Positions 17,868-26,618 of a stretch of 36,651 nt of DNA are shown one piece after another. This DNA is from SAR116 cluster bacterium AG-426-A06. GTDB taxonomy: Bacteria; Pseudomonadota; Alphaproteobacteria; Puniceispirillales; Marisalimonadaceae. The position numbers were made by a program, and so were the translations under genes. The stretch lies in contig QCNM01000006.1 of NCBI GenBank assembly GCA_003210115.1, positions 1 through 36,651 on the forward strand, given 5' to 3'. Within the stretch, counting starts at the first letter, position 1, and every line of letters begins with the position of its first letter. The notes below the pieces were generated by a model that was not told where the DNA came from, made no database searches, and saw only the letters and a list, made by a program, of their open reading frames with translations.

Positions 17868-18775
17868 TGGAAAACCTATTAATTACAATACTCCTAACTT
17901 CAATACCAATTTTATTAGCAGGATTGGGAGAACTTGTAACTGAAAAAAGTGGTGTTTTAAATCTTGGCGTTGAAGGAATGATGTTATGTGGAGCAGTTGC
18001 TGCACTTGGTTCTGTTTTAATTTTTGGTAATCCATACATAGGCATTTTATTTGGAGCTATTGCCGGAATATTAATAAGTACCGTTTTTTCTTTTTTTACA
18101 ATAACCCTTATGACAAACCAGGTTGCTACAGGACTAGGTCTTACTATTTTTGCTACGGCTCTAACAGGTTTAATTGGTGAACCTTTTGTAGGGAAAACAG
18201 CAGCTTCACTACCCAAATTAGAAATTATTTTTCTATCTGATATACCTTATATAGGTAAAATTTTGTTTTCTAATGATATACTTGTATATTTTGCAATATT
18301 TTTAATATTTTTTATCCATTTTGGGTTTCAAAACACAAAAATAGGTATCATTATAAGAGCTGTAGGAGACAATCATGATAGCGCACATTCTATTGGTTAC
18401 TCTGTAAAGTTAGTGAGATGGATAAGTACTTCATTTGGTGGTATGTGTGCTGGAATGGGTGGTGCTTACATACCATTGGCATTGACTCCACATTGGTCTG
18501 AAGGAATGACTGCAGGGAAAGGTTGGATAGCACTAGCTTTGGTCGTGTTTTCTTCTTGGATGCCAATAAGGTTATTAATTGGCGCATTAATATTTGGTGG
18601 TATAACAATTTTACAATTCGTTGCTCAAGCAAGAGGTTGGGATGTTCCATCACAATTTTTAAATATGTTACCGTATCTTGCTACTATTTTAGCCTTAGCG
18701 TTAATATCATTGAAATTAAGACATAATAATTATGCTCCAGCTTGCCTAGGAAAACATTTTTTAGGCAATAAATAA
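17867..18775 (+). CDS. ABC transporter permease (BMP/nucleoside-type, second permease)
   Basis: TSIPILLAGLGELVTEKSGVLNLGVEGMMLCGAVAA; the start overlaps the end of the preceding permease. Confidence 0.9.
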   Translation: MENLLITILLTSIPILLAGLGELVTEKSGVLNLGVEGMMLCGAVAALGSVLIFGNPYIGILFGAIAGILISTVFSFFTITLMTNQVATGLGLTIFATALTGLIGEPFVGKTAASLPKLEIIFLSDIPYIGKILFSNDILVYFAIFLIFFIHFGFQNTKIGIIIRAVGDNHDSAHSIGYSVKLVRWISTSFGGMCAGMGGAYIPLALTPHWSEGMTAGKGWIALALVVFSSWMPIRLLIGALIFGGITILQFVAQARGWDVPSQFLNMLPYLATILALALISLKLRHNNYAPACLGKHFLGNK

Positions 18776-18852
18776 TAAAAATTTACCCTAAATTAAAAAA
18801 TCATTGTTTAATTAAATATAAACCTTAAAATTATCATTTTATGGAGTTGAAA

Positions 18853-19950
18853 ATGTATAAGAATTTTTTAAAAATTATAACTTTTTTAAGTATTCTTGTT
18901 TCACCTTTTTTATTTACTTCAGCATATGCAAAAACTAAAGTAGGATTTGTTTATTTAACAACTCCAGGAGATCATGGTTGGACTTATGCTCATGAACTAG
19001 GTAAACAGATGGTTAAAAAGGAGTTTGGAAACGATGTTGAAATTAGTATTGTAGAGAATGTTCCTGAAGGACCTGATGCAACAAGAGTAATTAGAGAATT
19101 AGCAAAACAAGGTAATCAAATAATCTTCACAACATCTTTTGGTTATATGGAGCCAACTTTAAAAGTTGCTAAAGAATTTCCAAATGTAAAATTTGAACAT
19201 ATGACAGGCTACAAAAGAACAAAAAATGTAGCTACTGGTAATATACGATTTTATGAAGGTAGATATGTCCAAGGTGTTGTTGCTGGATTAATGACAAAAA
19301 CAAACAAAATTGGTTATATCGGTGCTTATCCAATATCAGAAGTAATTATGGGAATAAATGCATTCGCTCAAGGATTAAGATCGGTAAATAAAAAAGCTAC
19401 AATTTCAGTAATATGGGCTAATACTTGGTATGATCCCGTAAAAGAAGCTGATGCGGCTAAAGTTCATATAGCAGAGGGTGCTGATATTTTAGCACAACAT
19501 ACAGATTCACCAGCTATGCTTCAAATTGCTGAAAAAAATGGTGCTTTAGGTTTTGGACAATCTACTGACATGGGTGCTTTTGCTCCAAAAGCTCAATTAT
19601 TTGCTTCAGTAAATAATTGGGGACCTTATTATATCAAAAAAATAAAGCAATTAAAAGATGGTAAATGGAATACTGGAGGTGGCCCTGATCACTGGGCAGG
19701 AAACACATGGGGTGGATTGTCCACAAACATGTTAACATTATCAAATTTTTCTAATATGCCGACTGACGTTGCCAAAAAAGCACAAGCAGCTCATGATGAA
19801 ATTAAAAGTGGAAAATTAAAGATTTTTGCTGGACCGTTAAAAACCAATGATGGTAAAGAAATTATTGGTGCTGGAAAAACTTTAGATGATGGAGCCTTAT
19901 GGGGTATGAATTATTACCTTGAGGGCGTTACAGGTAAAGTTCCAAAATAA
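18853..19950 (+). CDS. BMP-family ABC transporter substrate-binding protein
   Basis: Signal-like N-terminus then VGFVYLTTPGDHGWTYAHELGKQ, IIFTTSFGYMEPTLKVAKEFPNVKFEHMTGYKRTKNVATGNIRFYEGRYVQGVVAGLMTKTNKIGYIGAYPISEVI. GGAG lies just upstream of the ATG at 18853. Confidence 0.92.
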   Translation: MYKNFLKIITFLSILVSPFLFTSAYAKTKVGFVYLTTPGDHGWTYAHELGKQMVKKEFGNDVEISIVENVPEGPDATRVIRELAKQGNQIIFTTSFGYMEPTLKVAKEFPNVKFEHMTGYKRTKNVATGNIRFYEGRYVQGVVAGLMTKTNKIGYIGAYPISEVIMGINAFAQGLRSVNKKATISVIWANTWYDPVKEADAAKVHIAEGADILAQHTDSPAMLQIAEKNGALGFGQSTDMGAFAPKAQLFASVNNWGPYYIKKIKQLKDGKWNTGGGPDHWAGNTWGGLSTNMLTLSNFSNMPTDVAKKAQAAHDEIKSGKLKIFAGPLKTNDGKEIIGAGKTLDDGALWGMNYYLEGVTGKVPK

Positions 19951-19962
19951 AGATAAAATTAA

Positions 19963-19996
19963 GCAAGCGATGTTTATTCCATCGCTTGCCTTTTTT
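19963..19996 (+). terminator. Rho-independent terminator after the BMP-ABC operon
   Basis: Perfect 10-bp stem GCAAGCGATG-TTTATTC-CATCGCTTGC followed by C and TTTTTT. Confidence 0.9.
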
Positions 19997-20000
19997 AAAA

Positions 20001-20648
20001 TTGAAACATTTATTTTTTTTTATACTTGCTTTATTTTTTAATAACACTCTAATTGCAAAAGAATTAATAATTTCAGAAATTAAAAATAAAATTGAAACCG
20101 TAGATATTTACGGTAACAAATTTATTTTGAATAAAAATTATATAATCAAAAATGGTGACTTTGTTAAAAGTAAAAATCAAAATTCATATTTTGTCTTTAA
20201 CAATGTTAAGATTTGTTTAGCTAAAAATAGCGCAGTTAAATTTAAAGAAATTAAAAGTAAAAATGTCATTTTAGAACATATTAAAGGGAATTTATTAGTA
20301 AATAAGATTAAAAATAAAAGCTTAAAAGTTGAAATCAGTATATACAAGAAGTTTATTTTTAATGTCAAAGATAAAGTTTACATAAATCAGTTTAATAAAA
20401 ATAAATTTATAGTTAGAAGTTTTTTTGGTTTAAATTACAAACCACTTTATTCTAAGCAAACATTTAGGTTAAAAAACAATACCGCTTACAAATATGATAC
20501 AAAACTTAAAGAAACTAAAGTAAGTAATATATTAAAAGATCCCTTAATAATTAATTGTTTAACAAACAAAAAAATTATTGATGCTGATAAAAATTATTCA
20601 TTCTCGTGCATACAAAATGGAAAAAAATTAGTTTGTGGTTATAAATAA
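20001..20648 (+). CDS. secreted/periplasmic protein, possibly FecR-domain-like
   Basis: TTG at 20001 gives MKHLFFFILALFFNNTLIAKE (signal peptide). GDFVKSKNQNSYFVFNNVKICLAKNSAVKFKEI resembles a FecR-like region. The track start at 19986 lies inside the terminator stem. Confidence 0.5.
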   Translation: MKHLFFFILALFFNNTLIAKELIISEIKNKIETVDIYGNKFILNKNYIIKNGDFVKSKNQNSYFVFNNVKICLAKNSAVKFKEIKSKNVILEHIKGNLLVNKIKNKSLKVEISIYKKFIFNVKDKVYINQFNKNKFIVRSFFGLNYKPLYSKQTFRLKNNTAYKYDTKLKETKVSNILKDPLIINCLTNKKIIDADKNYSFSCIQNGKKLVCGYK

Positions 20649-21400
20649 AATTTAATTCCAAAATCAAAAAATATTTTTAAAGATATAAATCCTAATAATA
20701 TTAATATGAGTTTATCAAACAACTCTACAGAAACACTTTTAGCAATTTTATTTCCTATAGGCATACTAATAATTAATATACCAGTACAAATGAGACTTAT
20801 CACAAATATTTCAAAATTCATAAATTCATAATGAATTAATGCAGGAGCTTGAAATGCTGACATCATCATAAAATACACTGATATAGTTGGGATAAATGTT
20901 TTTCTATCGAGTTTAAAAGAGTTTAAAAATGTTATCGATATAGGTGCTGAAATTCCAGCCGCACCTTGAAAAATTCCTCCAAAAAAACCAAAAGGGAAAA
21001 AAAGGTTTTTTGATTTTTTATATTCTAATTTCCATGTTGGAACAAAAAACTTAAATGAAATAAAAATTATTACTATGATACCAACACAGAATGAAAGGAT
21101 ATCAAGAGATAAATTAGCAAGAAATATTGTTCCTAAAAATGCACCTCCACCTCCACCCAAAGCAAAAGAAAATGTAGCGAATAAGGGCAATATAGATTTT
21201 CTAAAATGATAAAGTTGCTGAATGTTAGATAAAAAATTTGGAACGACCATTAATACAACAGCCAATCTAACATCGTAAAATGCAGATATAACAGGAATTG
21301 TTATAATAGGTGCACCTGCGCCAGTTGCTCCTTTTAATACTCCAGCCAAAATAAAAGAAGCTATAATTATTAAGTAATAGGAAAAGTTATCTAAAGCCAA
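20639..21400 (-). CDS. sulfite exporter TauE/SafE family protein
   Basis: Multi-TM; FILAGVLKGATGAGAPIITIPVISAFYDVRLAVVLMVVPNFLSNIQQ and FFGGIFQGAAGISAPISITFLNSF are repeated TauE/SafE motifs. Confidence 0.88.
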   Translation of the reverse strand: MALDNFSYYLIIIASFILAGVLKGATGAGAPIITIPVISAFYDVRLAVVLMVVPNFLSNIQQLYHFRKSILPLFATFSFALGGGGGAFLGTIFLANLSLDILSFCVGIIVIIFISFKFFVPTWKLEYKKSKNLFFPFGFFGGIFQGAAGISAPISITFLNSFKLDRKTFIPTISVYFMMMSAFQAPALIHYEFMNFEIFVISLICTGILIISMPIGNKIAKSVSVELFDKLILILLGFISLKIFFDFGIKFYL

Positions 21401-21403
21401 AAT

Positions 21404-22165
21404 TTACTCATAATTAATTTCTGAAAGCTTCTTTCCTACAATTTCAGCGAAAAACCTTAAATCTGTGCCAATAGTAGCCAGATCAAAACCTTCTTGAAAT
21501 TTTTGATTTAAATAATTTGAAGAAAGACAATGAATACCAATTTTTTTATTATTTTTCTTACATGCTATTTTTATTTTTTCAATAGCATTGATCATTACTT
21601 CTTCAGTTCTATCTAAACCAGGTTTTAATCCCAATGAAACACTTAAATCTGAAGGGCCAATATAAACTCCAGACAAATTATCTACTGACGAAATTTTTTC
21701 AACATTATCTAGTCCCTCCTCTGTTTCTATCATAGCAAGGGTAATGATATGTTCGTTTGCTTCATCATGATAATTAGATCCATGAATTAAAGCAGCTCTA
21801 GTAGGACCTGAACTTCTAAACCCTTGAGGAACATATTGTGTTGTTTGGACAAATTGCTTACAGTCATTTTCATTATTAATCATTGGACAAATGATCCCAA
21901 GAAATCCTGCATCTAGAAGTTTCATAATTATACCTGGTTCATTCCAAGGCACTCTAGCTAAAGGAGTTATTTCTCCAGAGCCCATAGATTGAATCATATT
22001 TAGTGCCTGTTGATAATCTACAAGTCCATGTTGCAAATCTACAGTCAATGAATGAAAATTATTTAAAGACATAATTTCAGTAGTTACAGTAGACGGTATT
22101 GAGCACCATCCATTTACTACGCTTTTATTTTGATCCCATCGTTTTTTTAAACTTAATTTTTTCAT
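21404..22165 (-). CDS. HpcH/HpaI-family aldolase
   Basis: VNGWCSIPSTVTTEIMSLNNFHSLTVDLQHGLVDYQQALNMIQ, PLARVPWNEPGIIMKLLDAGFLGIICPMI, AMIETEEGLDNVEKISSVDNLSGVYIGPSDLSVSLG. Confidence 0.92.
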   Translation of the reverse strand: MKKLSLKKRWDQNKSVVNGWCSIPSTVTTEIMSLNNFHSLTVDLQHGLVDYQQALNMIQSMGSGEITPLARVPWNEPGIIMKLLDAGFLGIICPMINNENDCKQFVQTTQYVPQGFRSSGPTRAALIHGSNYHDEANEHIITLAMIETEEGLDNVEKISSVDNLSGVYIGPSDLSVSLGLKPGLDRTEEVMINAIEKIKIACKKNNKKIGIHCLSSNYLNQKFQEGFDLATIGTDLRFFAEIVGKKLSEINYE

Positions 22166-23145
22166 CAGATACCTATTTCTTTGTTATTAACAACAACTGA
22201 TTGATTTATTTTATCATCTAAAACATCTAGAACATTTTGAACAGTTTCTGTTGCCATTCTTACAGTTGATTCTATTGTCACACCAGCGATATGAGGTGAT
22301 AAAATTACATTATTTAATTTAAATAAAGGATTGGATGACGGTGTTGGCTCAACATCGAAAACATCTAAACCAGCTCCAGCTATTTTCTTACTTGTAAGAG
22401 CTTCATACAAATCTTCTTCATTTAAAATGCCACCTCTTGCACAATTAATAATAAATGAACTTTTTTTCATAAGATCAAATTCTTGTTTTGTGAATAAATC
22501 TGTAGTTTCGTTATTCTTTGGACAATGAAGAGTAACGGCATCCATCTTTTGTAAATTCTCACTAATATTATCAACTGGAATAGCACCTGAGATCTTGACT
22601 TTCTCTTTTTCAACATATGGATCATAAACATAGACATTCATGTCAAAAGCCAATGCTCTTTTTACAAAGTTTGATCCAATTCTGCCAAAACCTATAACTA
22701 AAATATTTTTTTGCGCCAAATCCCAAGCTTTAACATCCCATCTATTGGTCCAATCCCCTTTTCTAGTAAAATCATCGTAATAAAATACATTTTTGCTTAA
22801 GGCTAATAAAAAAAACATTGCTTGTTCTGAAACTGAAATCATATTTGAATGTGCGGCTATAGTGAGTGGAATTTTTTTATTATTTAGTGACATTAAATCA
22901 ATTGAATCATAACCTACACCATGTCTAGATACTACTTGTAATTTATTTGCCGCTTCTATGATTCTACTAGAAATTTTTGCTGTCCTTACGGTAATGCCAT
23001 TAACATCTTTTGCAGCCTCTAATATCTCGTTTTCGTCATCACTCATCAAAACATTAAATTCAATATCCGTTCTGTTTTTTAGCATTTTTAAACCTTGTTC
23101 ATGCAAACCTTGTACGACTAAAACTTTATATTTATTTGAACTCAT
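22165..23145 (-). CDS. D-isomer-specific 2-hydroxyacid dehydrogenase (3-phosphoglycerate dehydrogenase-like)
   Basis: ILVIGFGRIGSNFVKRALAFDMNVYVYDPY, LHCPKNNETTDLF, FIINCARGGILNEEDLYEALTSKKIAGAGLDVFDVEPTP. Confidence 0.92.
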   Translation of the reverse strand: MSSNKYKVLVVQGLHEQGLKMLKNRTDIEFNVLMSDDENEILEAAKDVNGITVRTAKISSRIIEAANKLQVVSRHGVGYDSIDLMSLNNKKIPLTIAAHSNMISVSEQAMFFLLALSKNVFYYDDFTRKGDWTNRWDVKAWDLAQKNILVIGFGRIGSNFVKRALAFDMNVYVYDPYVEKEKVKISGAIPVDNISENLQKMDAVTLHCPKNNETTDLFTKQEFDLMKKSSFIINCARGGILNEEDLYEALTSKKIAGAGLDVFDVEPTPSSNPLFKLNNVILSPHIAGVTIESTVRMATETVQNVLDVLDDKINQSVVVNNKEIGI

Positions 23146-23213
23146 AAATTGACATCCTTAAATAAATTTCTTTAATATTATATGGTTAATGAATAATTTA
23201 AAAGGAAAGAGTA

Positions 23214-24065
23214 ATGAATTTCAAAAAAGTTCATCCAGATTTTGGAATTGAAATTAAAGACATAAAAATTAATAAAGCAGATAAAAAGGATATAAACAAA
23301 ATTTTAAATCTTTTTGAGGAACATTCACTCATTGTTTTTAAAAATCAAAAAATAACTAATGAAGAACAGCTTGATTTTGCTAAAAATTTTGGTGTATTAG
23401 AAGTAACAAAACCAGGGACAATAGGTACAAATTCTAATCTAGTTATATTAACCAACATGGATGAAAATGGTAAAGTAGTTGATCATTTGCATAAACAAGC
23501 AAAAAATGATAGGGCTAATCAACAATGGCATAGTGATAGTTCTTTTAAAATACATCCTGCACATGCTTCAATTCTTAATGGAAGAACAACACCTAAAATT
23601 GGAGGTGGTACCCAATTTATATGTATGAGAAACATATATAATAAACTTGATCGATCTATCCAAAAACAACTTGATAATCTTGATGCAATTCATCACTTTG
23701 CTCATTCCAGATCAAAAATTGATCCTACTATGGTAAGCCAAATTGAATTAGATAAATTTCCACCAGTGGTTCATCCAATGGTGAAAATCAATCCAGTCAA
23801 TCATAAGAAGGCTGTTTATTTTGGATCGCATACGAAATCAATTAAAAATTTAGAAGATGTTGAAAGTTCAAACTTACTTAAATATTTAAACGATTTCATC
23901 AATAATGAAGAATATATTTATTCACATAAATGGGATGATAATGATTTGATTGTTTGGGATAATCGTTCAATGGTTCATAGAGGACAACCTTATGATATAA
24001 CTGAACCAAGATATTTAGTTAGAGCCACAATTTCAGATACATTGTCAACGGGCACTTACCTGTAA
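23214..24065 (+). CDS. TauD/TfdA-family Fe(II)/2-oxoglutarate-dependent dioxygenase
   Basis: QQWHSDSSFKIHPAHASIL (HxD), later VWDNRSMVHRGQPYDITEPRYLVRATI (distal His and Arg). AGGAAAG upstream of the ATG. Confidence 0.9.
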   Translation: MNFKKVHPDFGIEIKDIKINKADKKDINKILNLFEEHSLIVFKNQKITNEEQLDFAKNFGVLEVTKPGTIGTNSNLVILTNMDENGKVVDHLHKQAKNDRANQQWHSDSSFKIHPAHASILNGRTTPKIGGGTQFICMRNIYNKLDRSIQKQLDNLDAIHHFAHSRSKIDPTMVSQIELDKFPPVVHPMVKINPVNHKKAVYFGSHTKSIKNLEDVESSNLLKYLNDFINNEEYIYSHKWDDNDLIVWDNRSMVHRGQPYDITEPRYLVRATISDTLSTGTYL

Positions 24066-24079
24066 ATTGGAAACAATCT

Positions 24080-25687
24080 GTGAAAGAATTAAATTGTGAT
24101 TATTTAATTGTAGGGGCAGGCGCTGCTGGATGTGTAGTATCAAACAGACTGTCACATAACCCAAATAATAGTGTTATATGTCTTGAAGCAGGTGGAAAAG
24201 ATAACAATTTTTACATCAAGATACCTGCTGGTTTTTCGAAAACTGTTTATGATGATAAAATAAACTGGCCGTATTATACAGAAGAAACAGACAACACTGC
24301 TAATCGAAAAATTAGATTTCCAAGAGGTAAAGTTTTAGGAGGTTCTAGTTCAATAAATGGGCATCTATATGTAAGAGGTCAAGCAAATGATTATGATGGA
24401 TGGGCACAAAAAGGATGCTTAGGATGGAGTTGGTCAGATGTTTTACCCTATTTCATGAAAGCTGAAACCAGACCTGAAGGTAATAAAAATTTTAGAGGCA
24501 AAGAAGGCCCGCTTCATATTTCAGATCTAACCAGCCCTCACCCACTTGCTAAATTATTTATTGAAACAGCACATTCTATAGGTATAAAAAAAAATATGGA
24601 TTACAACTCAGGTGATCAAGAAGGATCTTTTCTGTATCAAACGATGATTAAAAATAGCAAGAGATGGAGCGCTTCAGATGCATATCTAAAACCTATACTT
24701 TTCAAAAAAAATTTTAAATTATTAATTAAAACATACCTTCATAAAATAATTTTTAAAAATAAAAAAATTGAAAGTGTAATAATTAAGCAAGGCTTAAATT
24801 TTAAAAAAATTGTAATTAACAAAGAGTTGATCCTTTCTGCTGGTGCAATAAACACACCTCAAATATTACAAAACAATGGAATTGGCAATCAATTAAAATT
24901 AAAAGAACTGGGCATTGAGTGTATACAGAATATACCCGAAGTAGGACAAAATTTAAAAGATCATTATGCGATACGAATTGCTATGAGAACCAAAAATGTA
25001 AGTACATTTAATACTGAGTCAAAGGGTTTAAGTCTCTTAAAAGAAATTTTTAATTATTATTTTTTTAAAAAAGGTCTTTTGACAAATCCTGTTTCCACTG
25101 CTGGTGTTTTTGCAAAAACAAAAAAAGAATTAAGCTTTCCAGATATACAGATGCTTTTCGCACCAGCAAGTTTTGAAAATGAGAATGCTGGAACTTCAGG
25201 TCTTGAAAAATCAGATGGAATTACTTGTGGGATAACTCAACTTAGACCAAGTAGTAAAGGATATGTGGAAATTAAATCAAATAATATATATGAACCACCA
25301 ATAATTAATCCCAAATACTTAGACAACGATTTTGATAAGGAAACATTAATAAATGGAGTGAAATTAGTTCGGAAAATTTATTCTTCAAAACCACTTTCTG
25401 ATTTTTGTGAAGAAGAAACTATACCAGGAAAACATATTGCTACTGATGATGAAATTATAGATTACGCTAAGAAATTTGGATCCACTGTCTACCATCCAAT
25501 AGGCACTTGTAGAATGGGGAATGATGCTAATTCAGTAGTTGATCTTGACCTAAAAGTTAGAGGGATTAAAAACCTTCGAGTGATAGATGCATCTGTAATG
25601 CCTGAAATGGTCTCTGGAAATACATACGCAGCAACGAATATGATAGCAGAAAAAGGTTCAGAATTAATTTTAAATTCTATTAATTAA
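24080..25687 (+). CDS. GMC-family oxidoreductase (choline/alcohol dehydrogenase-like)
   Basis: YLIVGAGAAGCVVSNRLS (Rossmann), FPRGKVLGGSSSINGHLYVRGQANDYDGWA, C-terminal YHPIGTCRMGND...LRVIDASVMPEMVSGNTYAATNMIAEK. GTG start. Confidence 0.93.
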   Translation: MKELNCDYLIVGAGAAGCVVSNRLSHNPNNSVICLEAGGKDNNFYIKIPAGFSKTVYDDKINWPYYTEETDNTANRKIRFPRGKVLGGSSSINGHLYVRGQANDYDGWAQKGCLGWSWSDVLPYFMKAETRPEGNKNFRGKEGPLHISDLTSPHPLAKLFIETAHSIGIKKNMDYNSGDQEGSFLYQTMIKNSKRWSASDAYLKPILFKKNFKLLIKTYLHKIIFKNKKIESVIIKQGLNFKKIVINKELILSAGAINTPQILQNNGIGNQLKLKELGIECIQNIPEVGQNLKDHYAIRIAMRTKNVSTFNTESKGLSLLKEIFNYYFFKKGLLTNPVSTAGVFAKTKKELSFPDIQMLFAPASFENENAGTSGLEKSDGITCGITQLRPSSKGYVEIKSNNIYEPPIINPKYLDNDFDKETLINGVKLVRKIYSSKPLSDFCEEETIPGKHIATDDEIIDYAKKFGSTVYHPIGTCRMGNDANSVVDLDLKVRGIKNLRVIDASVMPEMVSGNTYAATNMIAEKGSELILNSIN

Positions 25688-25750
25688 ATTAAAACTTTAT
25701 TTTATTTTGACTAATTAATTTAAAATTTTATAAATAAAGATGTTAATATC

Positions 25751-26542
25751 ATGCGATTTTCTAAATTATTAAAAAGCTTTATAGAATCGAAAATTATCAA
25801 TGTTTTCATAACATTAGTAATATTAATTAATGCAATAACACTCGGCCTTGAAACAAGTGAAAAATTAGTTTCCAAATTTGGTATTATTTTAGCTTATATA
25901 GATAAGATAGCCTTATCAATCTTTGTAATTGAATTGTCAATAAAATTATTTGTATATAGAATAAATTTTTTTAAAAGTGGTTGGAATATTTTTGATTTTA
26001 TCATTGTGACAATTGCTCTTATTCCTTCTTCAGGTCCATTATCTATATTAAGAGCATTTAGAATTTTTCGTGCTCTTCGACTATTATCTATGATCCCTTC
26101 AATGAAAAAAGTTATTCAAGCAATGTTTTATGCTATACCAGGCATTGCCTCAGTAGGTACGATAATACTTTTGATTTTCTATATATCAGCAGTTCTTGTT
26201 ACAAATTTTTTTGGTAACAAATTTGAAGATTGGTTTGGAACTATTGGTGATTCAATGTACTCACTTTTCCAAATTATGACCCTAGAAAGCTGGTCAATGG
26301 GAATTGTTAGACCTGTAATGGAAGAATATCCTTATGCTTGGGCTTTTTTTGTACCATTTATATTAATAACAACTTTTGCAGTTTTGAACTTATTTATAGG
26401 CATAATTGTTGATGCAATGCAAAATCAAACAATTGAAGATAAAAATAAAAATAGTCAAAACTCTGAATTAAATTTAGAGAATAAAGTTTTGTCTATAGAA
26501 AATGAACTTAAAGAGATAAAGGAAATTCTCAAAAAAAAATAA
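25751..26542 (+). CDS. bacterial voltage-gated sodium channel (NaChBac/BacNav family)
   Basis: Six TM segments; S4 ILRAFRIFRALRLLSMIPSMKK; pore QIMTLESWSMGIVRPVMEEYPYAWAFF; S6 FAVLNLFIGIIVDAMQ; C-terminal coiled coil LENKVLSIENELKEIKEILKKK. Confidence 0.92.
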   Translation: MRFSKLLKSFIESKIINVFITLVILINAITLGLETSEKLVSKFGIILAYIDKIALSIFVIELSIKLFVYRINFFKSGWNIFDFIIVTIALIPSSGPLSILRAFRIFRALRLLSMIPSMKKVIQAMFYAIPGIASVGTIILLIFYISAVLVTNFFGNKFEDWFGTIGDSMYSLFQIMTLESWSMGIVRPVMEEYPYAWAFFVPFILITTFAVLNLFIGIIVDAMQNQTIEDKNKNSQNSELNLENKVLSIENELKEIKEILKKK

Positions 26543-26618
26543 TCTCAAATTTCAATAAGTTTTTTTTAATTTAAACTTTAATTGTCATTTTATAAGAATT
26601 TTTTTAATATTATATTTA

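Noticed and set aside
17851-18653. Minus-strand ORFs (17851-18216, 18390-18653) over ABC permease
   Set aside because: Antisense shadows of a confident permease CDS.
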